Part shown: positions 8,295 to 17,115 of the stretch, one piece after another
How positions within the stretch are numbered: the stretch's first letter is position 1
Layout of the letters: the number at the start of each line of letters is the position of its first letter
Source of the DNA: JASLZO01 sp965247995
Lineage (GTDB): Bacteria > Chloroflexota > Dehalococcoidia > UBA6926
Reading direction: 5' to 3'
Assembly (NCBI GenBank): GCA_965247995.1
Contig: OZ252041.1
Coordinates: 744,001-808,000, forward strand
Length of the DNA stretch: 64,000 nucleotides
Position numbers and translations under genes: made by a program
Notes under the pieces: model-generated
The model's input: the letters and a program-made list of their open reading frames with translations, nothing else
Told to the model about the DNA's origin: nothing
Databases searched by the model: none

Positions 8295-8370
8295 TGGAGC
8301 CAGCGATCGGACTCGAACCGATGACCTGCGGTTTACGAAACCGCTGCTCTACCGTCTGAGCTACGCTGGC
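8295..8370 (-). tRNA. tRNA-Thr (anticodon CGT)
   Basis: On the minus strand a full cloverleaf reads GCCAGCG acceptor arm, D-arm AGCTCAGACGGTAGAGC, anticodon arm GCGGT-TTCGTAA-ACCGC with CGT in the loop, TPsiC arm GGTTCGAGTCC and the matching CGCTGGC, then T and an encoded CCA at 8295-8297. The gene is 76 nt with CCA. A tyrosine-recombinase remnant begins 54 nt away on its 5' side. Confidence 0.95.
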
Positions 8371-8424
8371 CCGTATCTAAATCGGCCCGCCGCACCGCTC
8401 CACTGCAAACATTCTGCTAACGGA

Positions 8425-8640
8425 TCAACTCGCGAGCCGCCGTTCCAACACCTCTCCCGCCTCATCATCCGATGCTGGCATGACGTGGCCTTGGGTGTCG
8501 ACCGTCGTCTGAATGCAGGCGTGCCCTAGTCGTGCCTGCACCACGTGGATCGGAACTCCGGCTGCTGACAGCGGACTCGCATGAGTATGCCGGAGATCGT
8601 GGAAACGTACATCGTCTAGGCCGCAGTACTTTTCCGGTAT
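8425..8640 (-). pseudogene. tyrosine recombinase (integrase) C-terminal remnant
   Basis: About 71 codons on the minus strand read as the end of a phage-type integrase: VRFHDLRHTHAS (the HxxR box), AAGVPIHVVQARLGHA (the GH box), then TTVDTQGHVMP. The catalytic tyrosine of the Y-x-H motif (usually TYGH or TYTH) is Gln here, so the fragment could not be active even if whole. The N-terminal 250 or more residues are missing; coding on this strand fades at the point where an ABC-2 permease fragment begins on the other strand. Confidence 0.75.
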
Positions 8641-8934
8641 GCCATCCTCCTCAAGACCGGGAACCCCGCAGCGGTGAACACGAGCTTCATCCTCTTCTTC
8701 CTGTTCGTGTTCTTGACGCCGGTGTTCGTTCCGTTAGAAGCGATGACCGACTGGATGGCGACCGTCGCGAGCTACGACCCTGTCACCTCCCTGCTCGGTG
8801 CGCTGCGGTCTATCCTCACGGTCGGCTGGGATTTGGACGCACTTGCCAAGGGCCTCTTGTCCATTGCCGGAGTGGGCGTTGTCAGCTTCACGCTGGCACT
8901 CCTGGCTCTTCGAGGTCGGGTAGCCCGGCGCTGA
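8638..8934 (+). pseudogene. ABC-2 type permease, C-terminal fragment
   Basis: From about 8638 the plus strand reads YAILLKTGNPAAVNTSF, then ILFFLFVFLTPVFVP, a short loop SYDPVTSLLGALRS and a last membrane helix ending ALRGRVARR. This matches the final third of DrrB-type ABC-2 drug or polysaccharide exporters (rTGN.aav, FLs..fvP and NPvT boxes). A GTG at 8674 is open but would start in mid-domain. The N-terminal two thirds and the ATPase are absent. The left edge coincides with the integrase remnant, which points to a recombination junction near 8638. Nothing further is recognised at 8935-9113. Confidence 0.7.
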
Positions 8935-9113
8935 AGCGGCGGGGCGAGCGGACGCCCATCTATTGAATTAGGATTTCGATTGGCAAGTGCTTCTTGGGCC
9001 ACCTCCGCCTGCCATTTCTGTGCAACCTCAACAGTGGCAGAGGACGGTTCTTCGACTTTCCCGTGCGGTTGCCGGCTGTGTTGGTGGGTGATCGAACATT
9101 CCTGACTCCGGGT

Positions 9114-9818
9114 TCACGCTTGCTCCGGTGACACGCCACCTCGTTCAACCAAGGTAATCGCCTCCTGGGAATCTATCGCGTCGAGGTCGATCCGCGGCGG
9201 CGAAGATATGCCGCCTGACAGCACCATAGACATGGCTTGTTGAACAGACATTGTCGTGTCGTATATGTGCTGGATAGGGATCATGGCCACCCAGCCTGAA
9301 TTAGGCGTTGGTGCAGTCGGCAAATAGACGACTCCCATCACCGTTCCTGGGGTCACAGTAGACACCCCGGTGAGAAAACCAACCATCCACGTATCTTGTT
9401 TCGGGTACTCGACGACAACGACCCGCTTGAACCCGGCCGCGCCATCTCCCGCGAACGACTCGATGAGCTTGCGCGCGGGACCATACACGGCGCCGATTAC
9501 GGGGATGCTGAGCAAGTAGTGCTGGAGTTTGCGAATTGCGCGACGGCCAATCTGTTTGGTCCAAATGAGGCCGAGCAGATAGACGATCAGCAACAACGTG
9601 GCCACGCCCAGCCCAGGGATCGTCCGCCCGACCATCTCCTGGAGTGCAGGTTGTAAGAGCCCATCGATGTTGTTGAAAATCCATAGAATCAAGACGTAGG
9701 TAATTGCGATCGGAAAGAGGATCAGCAGACCGGCAATGATCGATTTGCTCAAGTGGTTCTTTACATTCTGGATGACCGATCGTTTCTGCTGCTGTTCCAT
9801 TAGACCGTATTGCTCCAA
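9114..9818 (-). CDS. DUF502 family membrane protein
   Basis: 234 residues. After a basic N-terminus there are two membrane helices (about residues 27-50 and 70-90), an LIWTKQIGRRAIRKLQHYLLSIPVIGAVYGPARK segment, then a soluble C-terminal domain with VVVVEYPKQDTWMVGFLTG and VYLPTAPTPNSGWVAMIP, all in DUF502 order. The plant homologues (COV/LCV) affect vascular patterning; the bacterial role is unknown. Starts at 9818 or 9800 (MEQQQKR) are both possible. It is divergent from trpS. Confidence 0.87.
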   Translation of the reverse strand: MEQYGLMEQQQKRSVIQNVKNHLSKSIIAGLLILFPIAITYVLILWIFNNIDGLLQPALQEMVGRTIPGLGVATLLLIVYLLGLIWTKQIGRRAIRKLQHYLLSIPVIGAVYGPARKLIESFAGDGAAGFKRVVVVEYPKQDTWMVGFLTGVSTVTPGTVMGVVYLPTAPTPNSGWVAMIPIQHIYDTTMSVQQAMSMVLSGGISSPPRIDLDAIDSQEAITLVERGGVSPEQA

Positions 9819-10076
9819 TTCATGGTGATGTTCTGGGCTCTCCTGCCCGTCTCGATTTCCGTGAGTCTATGAATCAACCTATTGATATGTCAATCTGGGT
9901 GGGGCTTCGACCGGACGGCGTTGGCGGTCTTGTCTTCGCGCTGAGGCGCCCTTCGAAGCAGGGGCTGGTGGGGATTCTCCCGTGGTCCCGGTGGCGGGGA
10001 CCGCACGCCAGCCGTTCCGGACCCCTAGCGCGTAAGATAGGGGTAAGACTTTCCTTAGACTGGCACGTTTCTTCGT

Positions 10077-11120
10077 ATGACGCCCGACATTACTTCTCCC
10101 GATCAGCACCCTGTGGTCACCGGACCGGACGTAGGCGACAAGAAGGGACGCGTGCTTTCTGGCGCGCGCCCGACCGGCCGGCTGCACTTGGGCAACTACT
10201 TTGGCGCGATGCAGAACTGGGTGACGCTGCAGGACTCGTACGATTGCTTCTACTTCGTGGCGGACGTCCACGCGCTGACGACGGAGGAGGACTCCCACGG
10301 GATTAGCCAGAACACGCGGGAGATGGTGCTGGACTGGCTGGCGGCGGGGCTCGATCCGGAGAAGAGCACGCTGTTCGTGCAGTCGCACATCCCGGAGGTG
10401 ATGGAGCTCCACACATATCTGTCGATGATCACGCCGATGGGGTGGGTGCAACGGGTGCCGTCGTTCAAGGAACAGATGCGGTTGCATCCGCAGGGGATGA
10501 ACTACGGGTTGGTTGGCTACCCGGTGCTCCAGACGGCGGACATCATCATGTACAAGGCGGACACAGTGCCGGTGGGGCAAGACCAGGTACCGCACGTGGA
10601 GCTGGCGCGGGAGATCTCGCGGCGCTTCAACGAGCGGTTTGGGCCGGTGTTCCCCGAGCCGCAGTCCCTGCTCTCCGAGGCGCCGATGATCCGGGGCCTG
10701 GACGGGGAGAGCAAGATGAGCAAGAGCACGAACAACCACATCGAACTGGCGGCGACGCCAGAGGAGACCGCAGAGCGGGTGATGAGCATGGTGACGGACC
10801 CGCAGCGGCGGTACCGGACTGACCCGGGCCGGCCGTGGGTGTGCAACGTGTTCGCGCTGCACGCGCTGTTCTCGCCCGAGGCGTGGCGGAACGAGGTGAA
10901 CGAGCGGTGCCAGGCGGCGACGATCGGGTGTGTGGAGGACAAGCAGAGCCTGGCCTCGAACGTCAACGCGTACCTGGAACCGCTGCGTGAGCGGCGGCGG
11001 GAGTTCGAGGCCCGGCCGCAGGTCGTGGACGAGGTGCTGAGCGCTGGGGATGCGAGGGCGCGGTCGGTGGCGCGCGAGGTGATCGAAGAGGTCCGGGATC
11101 GCATCGGCTTCTTCCGGTAG
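10077..11120 (+). CDS. trpS: tryptophanyl-tRNA synthetase
   Basis: 347 residues of a class I aminoacyl-tRNA synthetase. The HIGH box appears as RLHLGNYFG at about residues 35-43 after GARPTG, and the KMSKS loop as SKMSKS near residue 212. NYGLVGYPVLQTADIIMYKAD and PVGQDQVPHVELAREI are hallmarks of TrpRS. It charges tRNA-Trp with tryptophan in the cytoplasm. The first 25 residues before GRVLSGARPTG are an extension. I see no T-box leader in the 258 nt upstream (9819-10076). The next gene follows within 65 nt. Confidence 0.96.
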   Translation: MTPDITSPDQHPVVTGPDVGDKKGRVLSGARPTGRLHLGNYFGAMQNWVTLQDSYDCFYFVADVHALTTEEDSHGISQNTREMVLDWLAAGLDPEKSTLFVQSHIPEVMELHTYLSMITPMGWVQRVPSFKEQMRLHPQGMNYGLVGYPVLQTADIIMYKADTVPVGQDQVPHVELAREISRRFNERFGPVFPEPQSLLSEAPMIRGLDGESKMSKSTNNHIELAATPEETAERVMSMVTDPQRRYRTDPGRPWVCNVFALHALFSPEAWRNEVNERCQAATIGCVEDKQSLASNVNAYLEPLRERRREFEARPQVVDEVLSAGDARARSVAREVIEEVRDRIGFFR

Positions 11121-11184
11121 GGGCCGGGTCACGCCGCCGGAGTCGGCGTCGGGCCGATCGGCGGCGGAGGTCGCCGAAGAGGTT

Positions 11185-11946
11185 GTGCGTGCGGCCGGCG
11201 AGACGGTGCGATCGGCGTTTCGCGGCGCGATGGCGGTCGAGCGCAAGGGACGAGGCAATTACGTTACTGACGTAGACCTGCGCGTTGAACGCGAGGTCAT
11301 TGCGACGCTCGAACGCGAGTACCCGGAGTTCGCGATCGTGGGCGAGGAGACGGGCGGGACGACCCCAACAGATGGCGGGTACGCGTGGATCATCGATCCG
11401 ATCGATGGCACGGCGAACTTCGCGCGCGGGATCCCGCACTTCGCGACGACCCTGGCGTTGATTGGGCCGGAGGGTGCACCGGTGCTGGGGGTGACGTTCG
11501 ACCCGGTGCGTGGCGATTTGTTTGCGGCGGTGGAGGGGCTCGGCGCGCAGGTGAACGGCGAGTGGATGCGCGCGGGCGAGCTGGAGGCGATTACGGACGG
11601 GGTGTTGGGGATGGACCTGCCGTACGGGGACGATCTGGTCGACGCGTCGTTCCGGGTCGTCCAAGCCCTATTGCCGGTGCAACGCGTGCGCATTCTGGGA
11701 TCCGGAGCGTTGGGGATGGCGTACGTGGCGGCGGGTTGGTTCGACCTTCACTTCCATCTGTCGCTGAAGCCGTGGGACGTGGCGGCCGGTCTGCTGATGG
11801 TGCGGGAGGCGGGCGGCGAGGTGATCGACGCCGGCGGGCAACCAGCCACGCCGGATAGCGGGAGTTTTGTGTCCGGCAACGCGGCGTTGGTGCGCGAGTT
11901 CGTGGACCGGACGGCGAGGGTGGTGATCGGGTCAGATTCGGCTTGA
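11185..11946 (+). CDS. inositol monophosphatase family protein
   Basis: About 253 residues with the Li-sensitive phosphatase motifs: a metal site GEETGG near residue 52, WIIDPIDGTANFARGIPHF (the DPIDGT metal and substrate box) near residue 68, and the C-terminal LKPWDVAAGLLMVREAGG. The family hydrolyses inositol phosphates or related sugar phosphates; some members (SuhB) are RNA-linked regulators and others act on histidinol phosphate. The protein-like sequence runs upstream of the GTG at 11185 (AEVAEEVV), so the true start may be earlier. It follows trpS closely on the same strand. Confidence 0.88.
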   Translation: MRAAGETVRSAFRGAMAVERKGRGNYVTDVDLRVEREVIATLEREYPEFAIVGEETGGTTPTDGGYAWIIDPIDGTANFARGIPHFATTLALIGPEGAPVLGVTFDPVRGDLFAAVEGLGAQVNGEWMRAGELEAITDGVLGMDLPYGDDLVDASFRVVQALLPVQRVRILGSGALGMAYVAAGWFDLHFHLSLKPWDVAAGLLMVREAGGEVIDAGGQPATPDSGSFVSGNAALVREFVDRTARVVIGSDSA

Positions 11947-12105
11947 GAGACGGTCGTGCGCGGCGCGGGTGGATAGCGGGGAAACTTACTTGATACTCAC
12001 TAGGCACCACGAACCGACGTACTCATGGGGGGTGGCTTGCCGCTGGGAGTGGTGGGCTTGGGGCTATTTCACCTCCTGTTCCACCGGCAGTACCCACCGT
12101 GCCAC

Positions 12106-12345
12106 TCACTGCGCTTTCTTGCCACGGCGTTCGAGCAGGTAACCGTACGCAAGACCAAGTATTCCGGAGATGCCCCCGACAACTATGCCGACGATGACAG
12201 CGCCGATCAGCACAAACGCAACCGGCACTTGATCGGTCATGTAGCTGCTTAAGGCACCGCTGAGTATTCCGGAGATGCCTCCTATGAAGAAGTAGCGTCG
12301 GTATTCCCTGAACCATTGGGCGGTCGTTCTCGATTTGTCTCTCAT
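12106..12345 (-). CDS. small two-helix membrane protein
   Basis: 79 residues from the ATG at 12345; an in-frame start at 12435 would add a less protein-like leader. A basic N-terminus (MRDKSRTTAQWFREYRRYF) precedes two Gly-rich membrane helices, each containing GGISGIL, so the protein looks like an internal duplication of one helix. The tail is basic (LLERRGKKAQ). Family unknown. Confidence 0.5.
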   Translation of the reverse strand: MRDKSRTTAQWFREYRRYFFIGGISGILSGALSSYMTDQVPVAFVLIGAVIVGIVVGGISGILGLAYGYLLERRGKKAQ

Positions 12346-12686
12346 GACGCTCCTAACTCCGAGGCGTAGCTCGGTACTCGTGGGCGGTTGATCGGACAGC
12401 GACAGGTAAGGCGGTTGAACAGCAAGCCGCGCCATCCAAGAACCGGGGCTCTGAGGTCTGACCGTAGGAATTTTGGGAACCTTGCAGGGGAGCGATTTGT
12501 ATCGGCGTATTCTACATGCGATGCGAACAACCCTTGCGCTCCTTGTTGCAGCCCTGATTGACTCCAGAGGTCAGGCCGCAATCGAGCAGCAGGCAAGGTT
12601 TTTGTGGTCGGGCTGGACCCGCGAGGCGGGCCGGCGGCCGGACGAACATTCTTGGGGAACGCGACATTGGCAGGAGCAAGCTGACC

Positions 12687-13754
12687 ATGACGACGACATC
12701 GCAGGGAGACCGGATCAACGTTGGGATCATTGGCGCGGGGGCGAACAGCCGTTTGCACCACATCCCGAAGCTGCAGGCAATCGAGGGTGTTGAGGTGGTG
12801 GCGGTGGCGAACCGCTCTCTGGAGTCGGGGCAACGGGCGGCGGAGGAGTTTGGGATTCCGACCGTGTTCGATGATTGGCGTTCCCTCATAGAAGATCCCG
12901 ACATAGACGCGGTATGCATCGGGACGTGGCCATATCTCCATGCGCCGGCGACGATCGAGGCGCTGGAGGAAGGAAAGCATGTGCTGGTGGAGGCGCGGAT
13001 GGCGATGGACGCGTCGGAGGCGCGGGCGATGCTGGACACGTCGTTGCGGAACCCGAGTTTGGTGGCGCAGGTGGTGCCATCGCCGTACACGTTCCGAGTT
13101 GACCGGACGATCGAGGACCTGATCGCGGAGGGTTACCTGGGGTCGGTGACGGCGGTGGACGCGCGGATTCTGGGGTCGGGGGTGGGGAACGTGGGGTTCC
13201 CAGACTTCGGCGGGCCGCTGCACTGGCGGCAGGACCGGAACTTGAGCGGGTACAACATTCTGGGTCTAGGGATCTGGTACGAGGGATTGTTGCGGTGGTT
13301 GGGTCCGGCGTCCGACGTGACGGCGATGACGTCGATTACGGTCCGGCAGCGGACTGGGGCGGACGGGCGGCCCCGGACGGTGACGGTCCCAGACCACGTC
13401 GACGTCGTGTACCAGTTAGCACGGGGGGGCCAGGTGAACGTGTCGTTGAGCGCAGTCGCGGGGTTCGGTCCGCCCGGGGAAGTCTATCTCTTCGGGACGG
13501 AGGGGACGTTGCGGCTGGAGGTGAGCGGGATGCGCTTATCCGGGGGCCGGCGGGGCGACGAGGGGTTGTCGGAGATTGAGATTCCGGAGGAGAAGCGGGG
13601 TGAATGGCGGGTGGAGGAGGAGTTCATCAACGCGATCCGTGGGGTGGAGCCGGTGCGGTACACGACGTTCGAGGACGGCGTGGCGTACATGGAGTTCACG
13701 GAGGCGGTGACGCGGAGCGCGCAGACGGGGCAGACGATCGCGTTGCCTTTGTGA
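12687..13754 (+). CDS. Gfo/Idh/MocA family oxidoreductase
   Basis: 355 residues from the ATG at 12687; the frame is open upstream from a TTG at 12558 but the extra 43 residues do not fit the family. The Rossmann motif INVGIIGAGANSRLHHIPKL, AVANRSLESGQRAAEEFGI and DIDAVCIGTWPYLHAPATIEALEEGKHVLVE are typical. The usual catalytic EKP box is replaced by VEARMAMD, which is atypical. The C-terminal half is the alpha/beta dimerisation domain. It would oxidise or reduce a sugar or cyclitol with NAD(P); the substrate is unknown. Confidence 0.88.
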   Translation: MTTTSQGDRINVGIIGAGANSRLHHIPKLQAIEGVEVVAVANRSLESGQRAAEEFGIPTVFDDWRSLIEDPDIDAVCIGTWPYLHAPATIEALEEGKHVLVEARMAMDASEARAMLDTSLRNPSLVAQVVPSPYTFRVDRTIEDLIAEGYLGSVTAVDARILGSGVGNVGFPDFGGPLHWRQDRNLSGYNILGLGIWYEGLLRWLGPASDVTAMTSITVRQRTGADGRPRTVTVPDHVDVVYQLARGGQVNVSLSAVAGFGPPGEVYLFGTEGTLRLEVSGMRLSGGRRGDEGLSEIEIPEEKRGEWRVEEEFINAIRGVEPVRYTTFEDGVAYMEFTEAVTRSAQTGQTIALPL

Positions 13755-13858
13755 CGTGAGTTGGGAGGAGATAAGCACGCATGTGCTAAACTAAGAGCAC
13801 TGTTGTGTTGATTGGAGGCCCGATAGATGGCGCGGGGGGAAGAGGCGGGAGAAGCGAT

Positions 13859-14734
13859 ATGCGGAGGGATTGGAGGGGCGAACGCGACTGGTGGTTAGAC
13901 CACTTCTTCCAGTGGCAACCGCGCAACCGGCGTAGTTCGAACCTTCCGGGCTTGAACAAGGGGGACCACGTAGCGGTACCTCTCCCGTTCAACTTGCCGA
14001 CACCCCTAGCTGAACCATGCCTGGCCTGGCGTTGGGGGCTCGATCGGAGTGGGTACGGCAGGCTGCGAAACAAGGGTGCTCACGTCGTGGCCTATGAACA
14101 GACTCGCGGTAAGCCAGTTGACTCCGGTTTATTTGTACTGCATCTGTGCCATCGACCGTTTTGCGTCCAGCCGGCGCACCTTTATGCGGGAACGACCAAG
14201 CAGAACTCCGAGGACACGCAAGCCGTGCACTCCGAGTTGCACACGTACCGGACATGGGCAGTGTTGGGTGATCGTTACGACCGGGCCCTCAACGAGCATC
14301 GCTATCCAGCTCCCCTCGTGGAAGGATCGTCTCAAGGTATGAGTCCTCGGGAAGCTCGAGGCTGCCCACATTGGTTCGTACGGCCTGCGCGTGGCGCGAG
14401 GTCATGCGCTAACTGCGGCGAGATGAGCGCGGCGTCCCTCTTTAGCGGTCATCGAGACGCCTGTTCCTTTTATGAGGCGAGCCCGACCCGACCCTGCCGT
14501 TGCCAGACCGACCCCTGTTGCTGCAAGGGTTGTTTGGCATTGCTGCTCGGCCCAGCGCAACGTGCTTATGAGAGCGACGGCAACCCCATCGAAGGCCCGT
14601 TGTTCGATGGCATACCTGCCGCGCTGGACGAAGACGCACCGCTACCGAAGGCGGAGGCACAACGCATACGAGGTTATTTGATGGCAATGGCGGGTTTGGG
14701 CGGTCGACGTGGAGAGGTGGGAACCAGTCAATAA
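13859..14734 (+). CDS. HNH endonuclease with cysteine-rich C-terminal region
   Basis: 291 residues from the ATG at 13859, preceded by a GGGAGA. Residues about 55-130 carry a phage or homing-type HNH domain: WRWGLDRSGYGRL, HVVAYEQTRGKPV, LHLCHRPFCVQPAHLYAGT, TKQNSED, with the HlC..p.CvnP.HL..GT.N pattern. The second half has several Cys clusters (GCPHW, SCANCGEM, CRCQTDPCCCKGC), likely zinc sites, not usual for this HNH type. Codon use is less GC-biased than that of neighbours. It may be a homing or phage-derived nuclease or a restriction-type effector. Confidence 0.75.
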   Translation: MRRDWRGERDWWLDHFFQWQPRNRRSSNLPGLNKGDHVAVPLPFNLPTPLAEPCLAWRWGLDRSGYGRLRNKGAHVVAYEQTRGKPVDSGLFVLHLCHRPFCVQPAHLYAGTTKQNSEDTQAVHSELHTYRTWAVLGDRYDRALNEHRYPAPLVEGSSQGMSPREARGCPHWFVRPARGARSCANCGEMSAASLFSGHRDACSFYEASPTRPCRCQTDPCCCKGCLALLLGPAQRAYESDGNPIEGPLFDGIPAALDEDAPLPKAEAQRIRGYLMAMAGLGGRRGEVGTSQ

Positions 14735-14883
14735 AGCGATCAGGAAGCTGGAGAGCGTCGACCTGCAGACTGTGTAGGCGAACGAGGCCAGGGACTTCAC
14801 ATTGGTGCTAGCGGGATAGGAAAACCTGGACAAACGGGGTAGCTCGTTGGGCTTGGAGTTAGATGTCGGAATCAGCACAACGG

Positions 14884-15711
14884 CTACCGATCCCCGGCCA
14901 CATCTGCAAGCGCCGCTTTCAGCACCTGGAAGCAGAGTTTGGCAGTGTGTTCATCGGGCTTGAAGTTCGAGACCACCTGCTCGTAAGGGTGTATATAGTT
15001 CCTGAAAACTCGTAGCCCATGGCTGAACCGCTGGACATCTGGTTTCAGGAGGCCGATGTCAGAAGCTACATCGATGAATTCCGCCAACGACCACTCAGGA
15101 AATTGTTTTACCTTGCGGTCACGCGATTTGGGGCTAGCCGGTGAACGATTGAACCTCTCGGGATCACGTTGAGCCGCCCCGAGCAGGACACCCTCCAACA
15201 CACTGCCACATAGGAAGATTACCGATAGGTGAGCTCTTACGGCCAAAGCCTCATGAGCTTCTTTCAAGCGGTCTTCGATGATTTCGGCCACCGCGGGCGT
15301 GACGGGTAAGAGATGAACATTCGGTACTTTGAAATCCTCGTTTAGGAGATTCTCGACCGTCGACGTAGTGCCGCAGCGGGATGGTCTGGACAGCCTAGCA
15401 ACGATCTGACGGGACTTCGCGAGGAGGCTGGTATTCAATTCTCTGCCGCTCGACTCGCAAACCGCCTCGTATACGTCAAGCGTTTCGGACAGAACAGCTC
15501 CAACAAGTTCGTCAGATTCTGATTCCCAAAACGCGCGGAGTTTTTTGGCCTTAGAGGTCCCATAGGTCCGATATTTATGGCCGTGAATATCCAAACCGTG
15601 GCGCTTAAAGAGCTCTTCAAATTTGCCGTTATCGAATTCGAGAACGTAGCCTCCGACCATGTCCAGGATCTTTTCCAGATAGTGTTTGTCAGCTGACGTA
15701 AGGCTGCTCAT
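14884..15711 (-). CDS. HEPN/AbiJ-like protein, possible abortive-infection effector
   Basis: 275 residues from the ATG at 15711. The N-terminal 75 residues include YGTSKAKKLRAFWESESDELVG, resembling the N-terminal domain of AbiJ-type abortive infection proteins. The C-terminal half is helical, with VIFLCGSVLEGVLLG near residue 180 and FRNYIHPYEQ near residue 233; RN..H with a flanking helix is a HEPN-like RNase motif. Lower GC and AT-rich codons set it apart from the core genome. Its neighbours are an HNH nuclease and a HigBA locus. The assignment rests on motif resemblance only. Confidence 0.55.
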   Translation of the reverse strand: MSSLTSADKHYLEKILDMVGGYVLEFDNGKFEELFKRHGLDIHGHKYRTYGTSKAKKLRAFWESESDELVGAVLSETLDVYEAVCESSGRELNTSLLAKSRQIVARLSRPSRCGTTSTVENLLNEDFKVPNVHLLPVTPAVAEIIEDRLKEAHEALAVRAHLSVIFLCGSVLEGVLLGAAQRDPERFNRSPASPKSRDRKVKQFPEWSLAEFIDVASDIGLLKPDVQRFSHGLRVFRNYIHPYEQVVSNFKPDEHTAKLCFQVLKAALADVAGDR

Positions 15712-15892
15712 GCGCGAATACCTATTCCTCTTTACGGGGTACTGCTCTCCTAACCACGACCGCCTCTGGCAAACAGAGCGTCTCGCGGCTTGGCAAACAT
15801 TGGGGCTCGACTGGTGTTCCTGCACGTTGTCGGGGCCGAGGGTGTCATCGAAGTCGTAGATGAGATGGCCATCGGTGTGAGTCGGGGGGGCA

Positions 15893-17113
15893 TCAGGCGA
15901 CCGGGGGCTCGAAGTGCTTGCGGACTTGGCCTGTGCCGACGAACTGGGAAAGTAGGCGGTAGTTGTCGCGCTCGTAGCGGACTCTGCCGGCGACGATGGC
16001 GGGGTGGACCGCGAGCTGGTGGGCAAGGGCGATGACGAGCATGGGGGTCGGGTCATCCTGGACGCCGCTGGTCTCCCACACGTCCTGCGGGATGAGGGCC
16101 TCTCGGGCCCGGCTATCGGCCTCGGCCTCCTGACGGTCCTCTTGGCTTTGGAGGTTGAGGTCGTCGACGAACCAATCGTCACCGCTGCCGTCCTTGTCCA
16201 GGTGGAAGCCGACGTGGACGAGTTCGTGCAACAGGGAGAACCAGAAGTGGTCGATGCGGTCGTACCGCAGGGTGAGGCCGATAACCGGGTGACCATCGAT
16301 GAACGACAGGGCGGCGCCGTCGAGGTGGGTCCTGGGAAGGTGGTGCTCGACTTCGAGGGCAATGGCGTGCTCGGCGAGGAACTGCTTCGCGCGCCACGGG
16401 CCGTCCTCGGAGGGGCTGAGCCGCGCCACCTGCTGGAGGAAACCGGGCGTCACCGTGCCGGGTTCGTAGACCGCGCTCAAAGGGTGTTCGTTGGCCACGG
16501 CGAGCACGCGCCAGCACCAGGCCGTGAGCGCGTACGCGTCGGTCTTGGCATTCATACGACGTTGGTCGTTCTTCCGGTAGAGGGCAGGAGCCGCGACGTT
16601 CGGTCCACCGGCGCGCTGAAACAGACCACTGAGCAGCTCTTCTGCGCGGCTGGCCAGCTTGGGCACGTCGGGGATCCACCCTCGTTTGGCCATCTCTTTG
16701 ATGGGGAACCGGCCCCAGTCGATGTCCTCGACGGCGCTGTCGTCCAACGATGCGCCCGGCGTCTGGATCAAGACATCGGCGGGGATGCCCAGGTGTTCGT
16801 GAAGCGCGCGGGCCATGGACATGGTGATGGGGCGCTTGCCGGCGAGCACCTCCGAGACCTTGGCGCGGCTCCCGATGAAGGGGACGAGGTCGCGGGGTTT
16901 CAGGCCAGCCTGGTCCATGCGGAACTCGATGGCGGCGATGGGGCTGGGGAGTCCGACGGGGAAGTGCTTGTCCTCGTAGAGCTCAACGAGGTCCGTAAGA
17001 ACATCGAGCTCGTCGGCCTCAGCGGCGCCGCTCTCCGCATGGAAGATCTGATCGATGCGCGCGAGCGCGGCCGCGTAGTCTTCCTCCGTACGGAGCGGCT
17101 TGACGTCAACCAC
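15893..17113 (-). CDS. higA: HigA-type antitoxin fused to ImmA/IrrE metallopeptidase
   Basis: 406 residues. A helix-turn-helix of the Xre/HigA kind lies at about residues 70-115 (AGLKPRDLVPFIGSRAKVSEVLAGKRPITMSMA). The C-terminal half has an ImmA/IrrE-type zinc protease motif HELVHVGFH near residue 294 and a downstream QEAEADSRAREALIP that can supply the third metal ligand. The start lies 2 nt after the stop of the HigB gene, so they are an operon with toxin first. The metallopeptidase may control the antitoxin's own stability or that of a partner. The 181 nt to the next gene hold nothing recognised. Confidence 0.88.
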   Translation of the reverse strand: MVDVKPLRTEEDYAAALARIDQIFHAESGAAEADELDVLTDLVELYEDKHFPVGLPSPIAAIEFRMDQAGLKPRDLVPFIGSRAKVSEVLAGKRPITMSMARALHEHLGIPADVLIQTPGASLDDSAVEDIDWGRFPIKEMAKRGWIPDVPKLASRAEELLSGLFQRAGGPNVAAPALYRKNDQRRMNAKTDAYALTAWCWRVLAVANEHPLSAVYEPGTVTPGFLQQVARLSPSEDGPWRAKQFLAEHAIALEVEHHLPRTHLDGAALSFIDGHPVIGLTLRYDRIDHFWFSLLHELVHVGFHLDKDGSGDDWFVDDLNLQSQEDRQEAEADSRAREALIPQDVWETSGVQDDPTPMLVIALAHQLAVHPAIVAGRVRYERDNYRLLSQFVGTGQVRKHFEPPVA

Positions 17114-17115
17114 GA

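Noticed and set aside
8295..8370. tRNA-Thr as attachment site of the nearby integrase remnant
   Set aside because: The remnant is on the tRNA's 5' side, and I found no second copy of the tRNA 3' end in the window.
9819..10076. T-box or tryptophan leader before trpS
   Set aside because: No T-box consensus, specifier stem or short Trp-rich leader peptide was visible.
15712..16362. Minus-strand open frame continuing upstream of the HEPN-like gene to 16362
   Set aside because: It is only the antitoxin gene read in a different frame; codon use and lack of motifs do not support it, and the ATG at 15711 has the family-like start.
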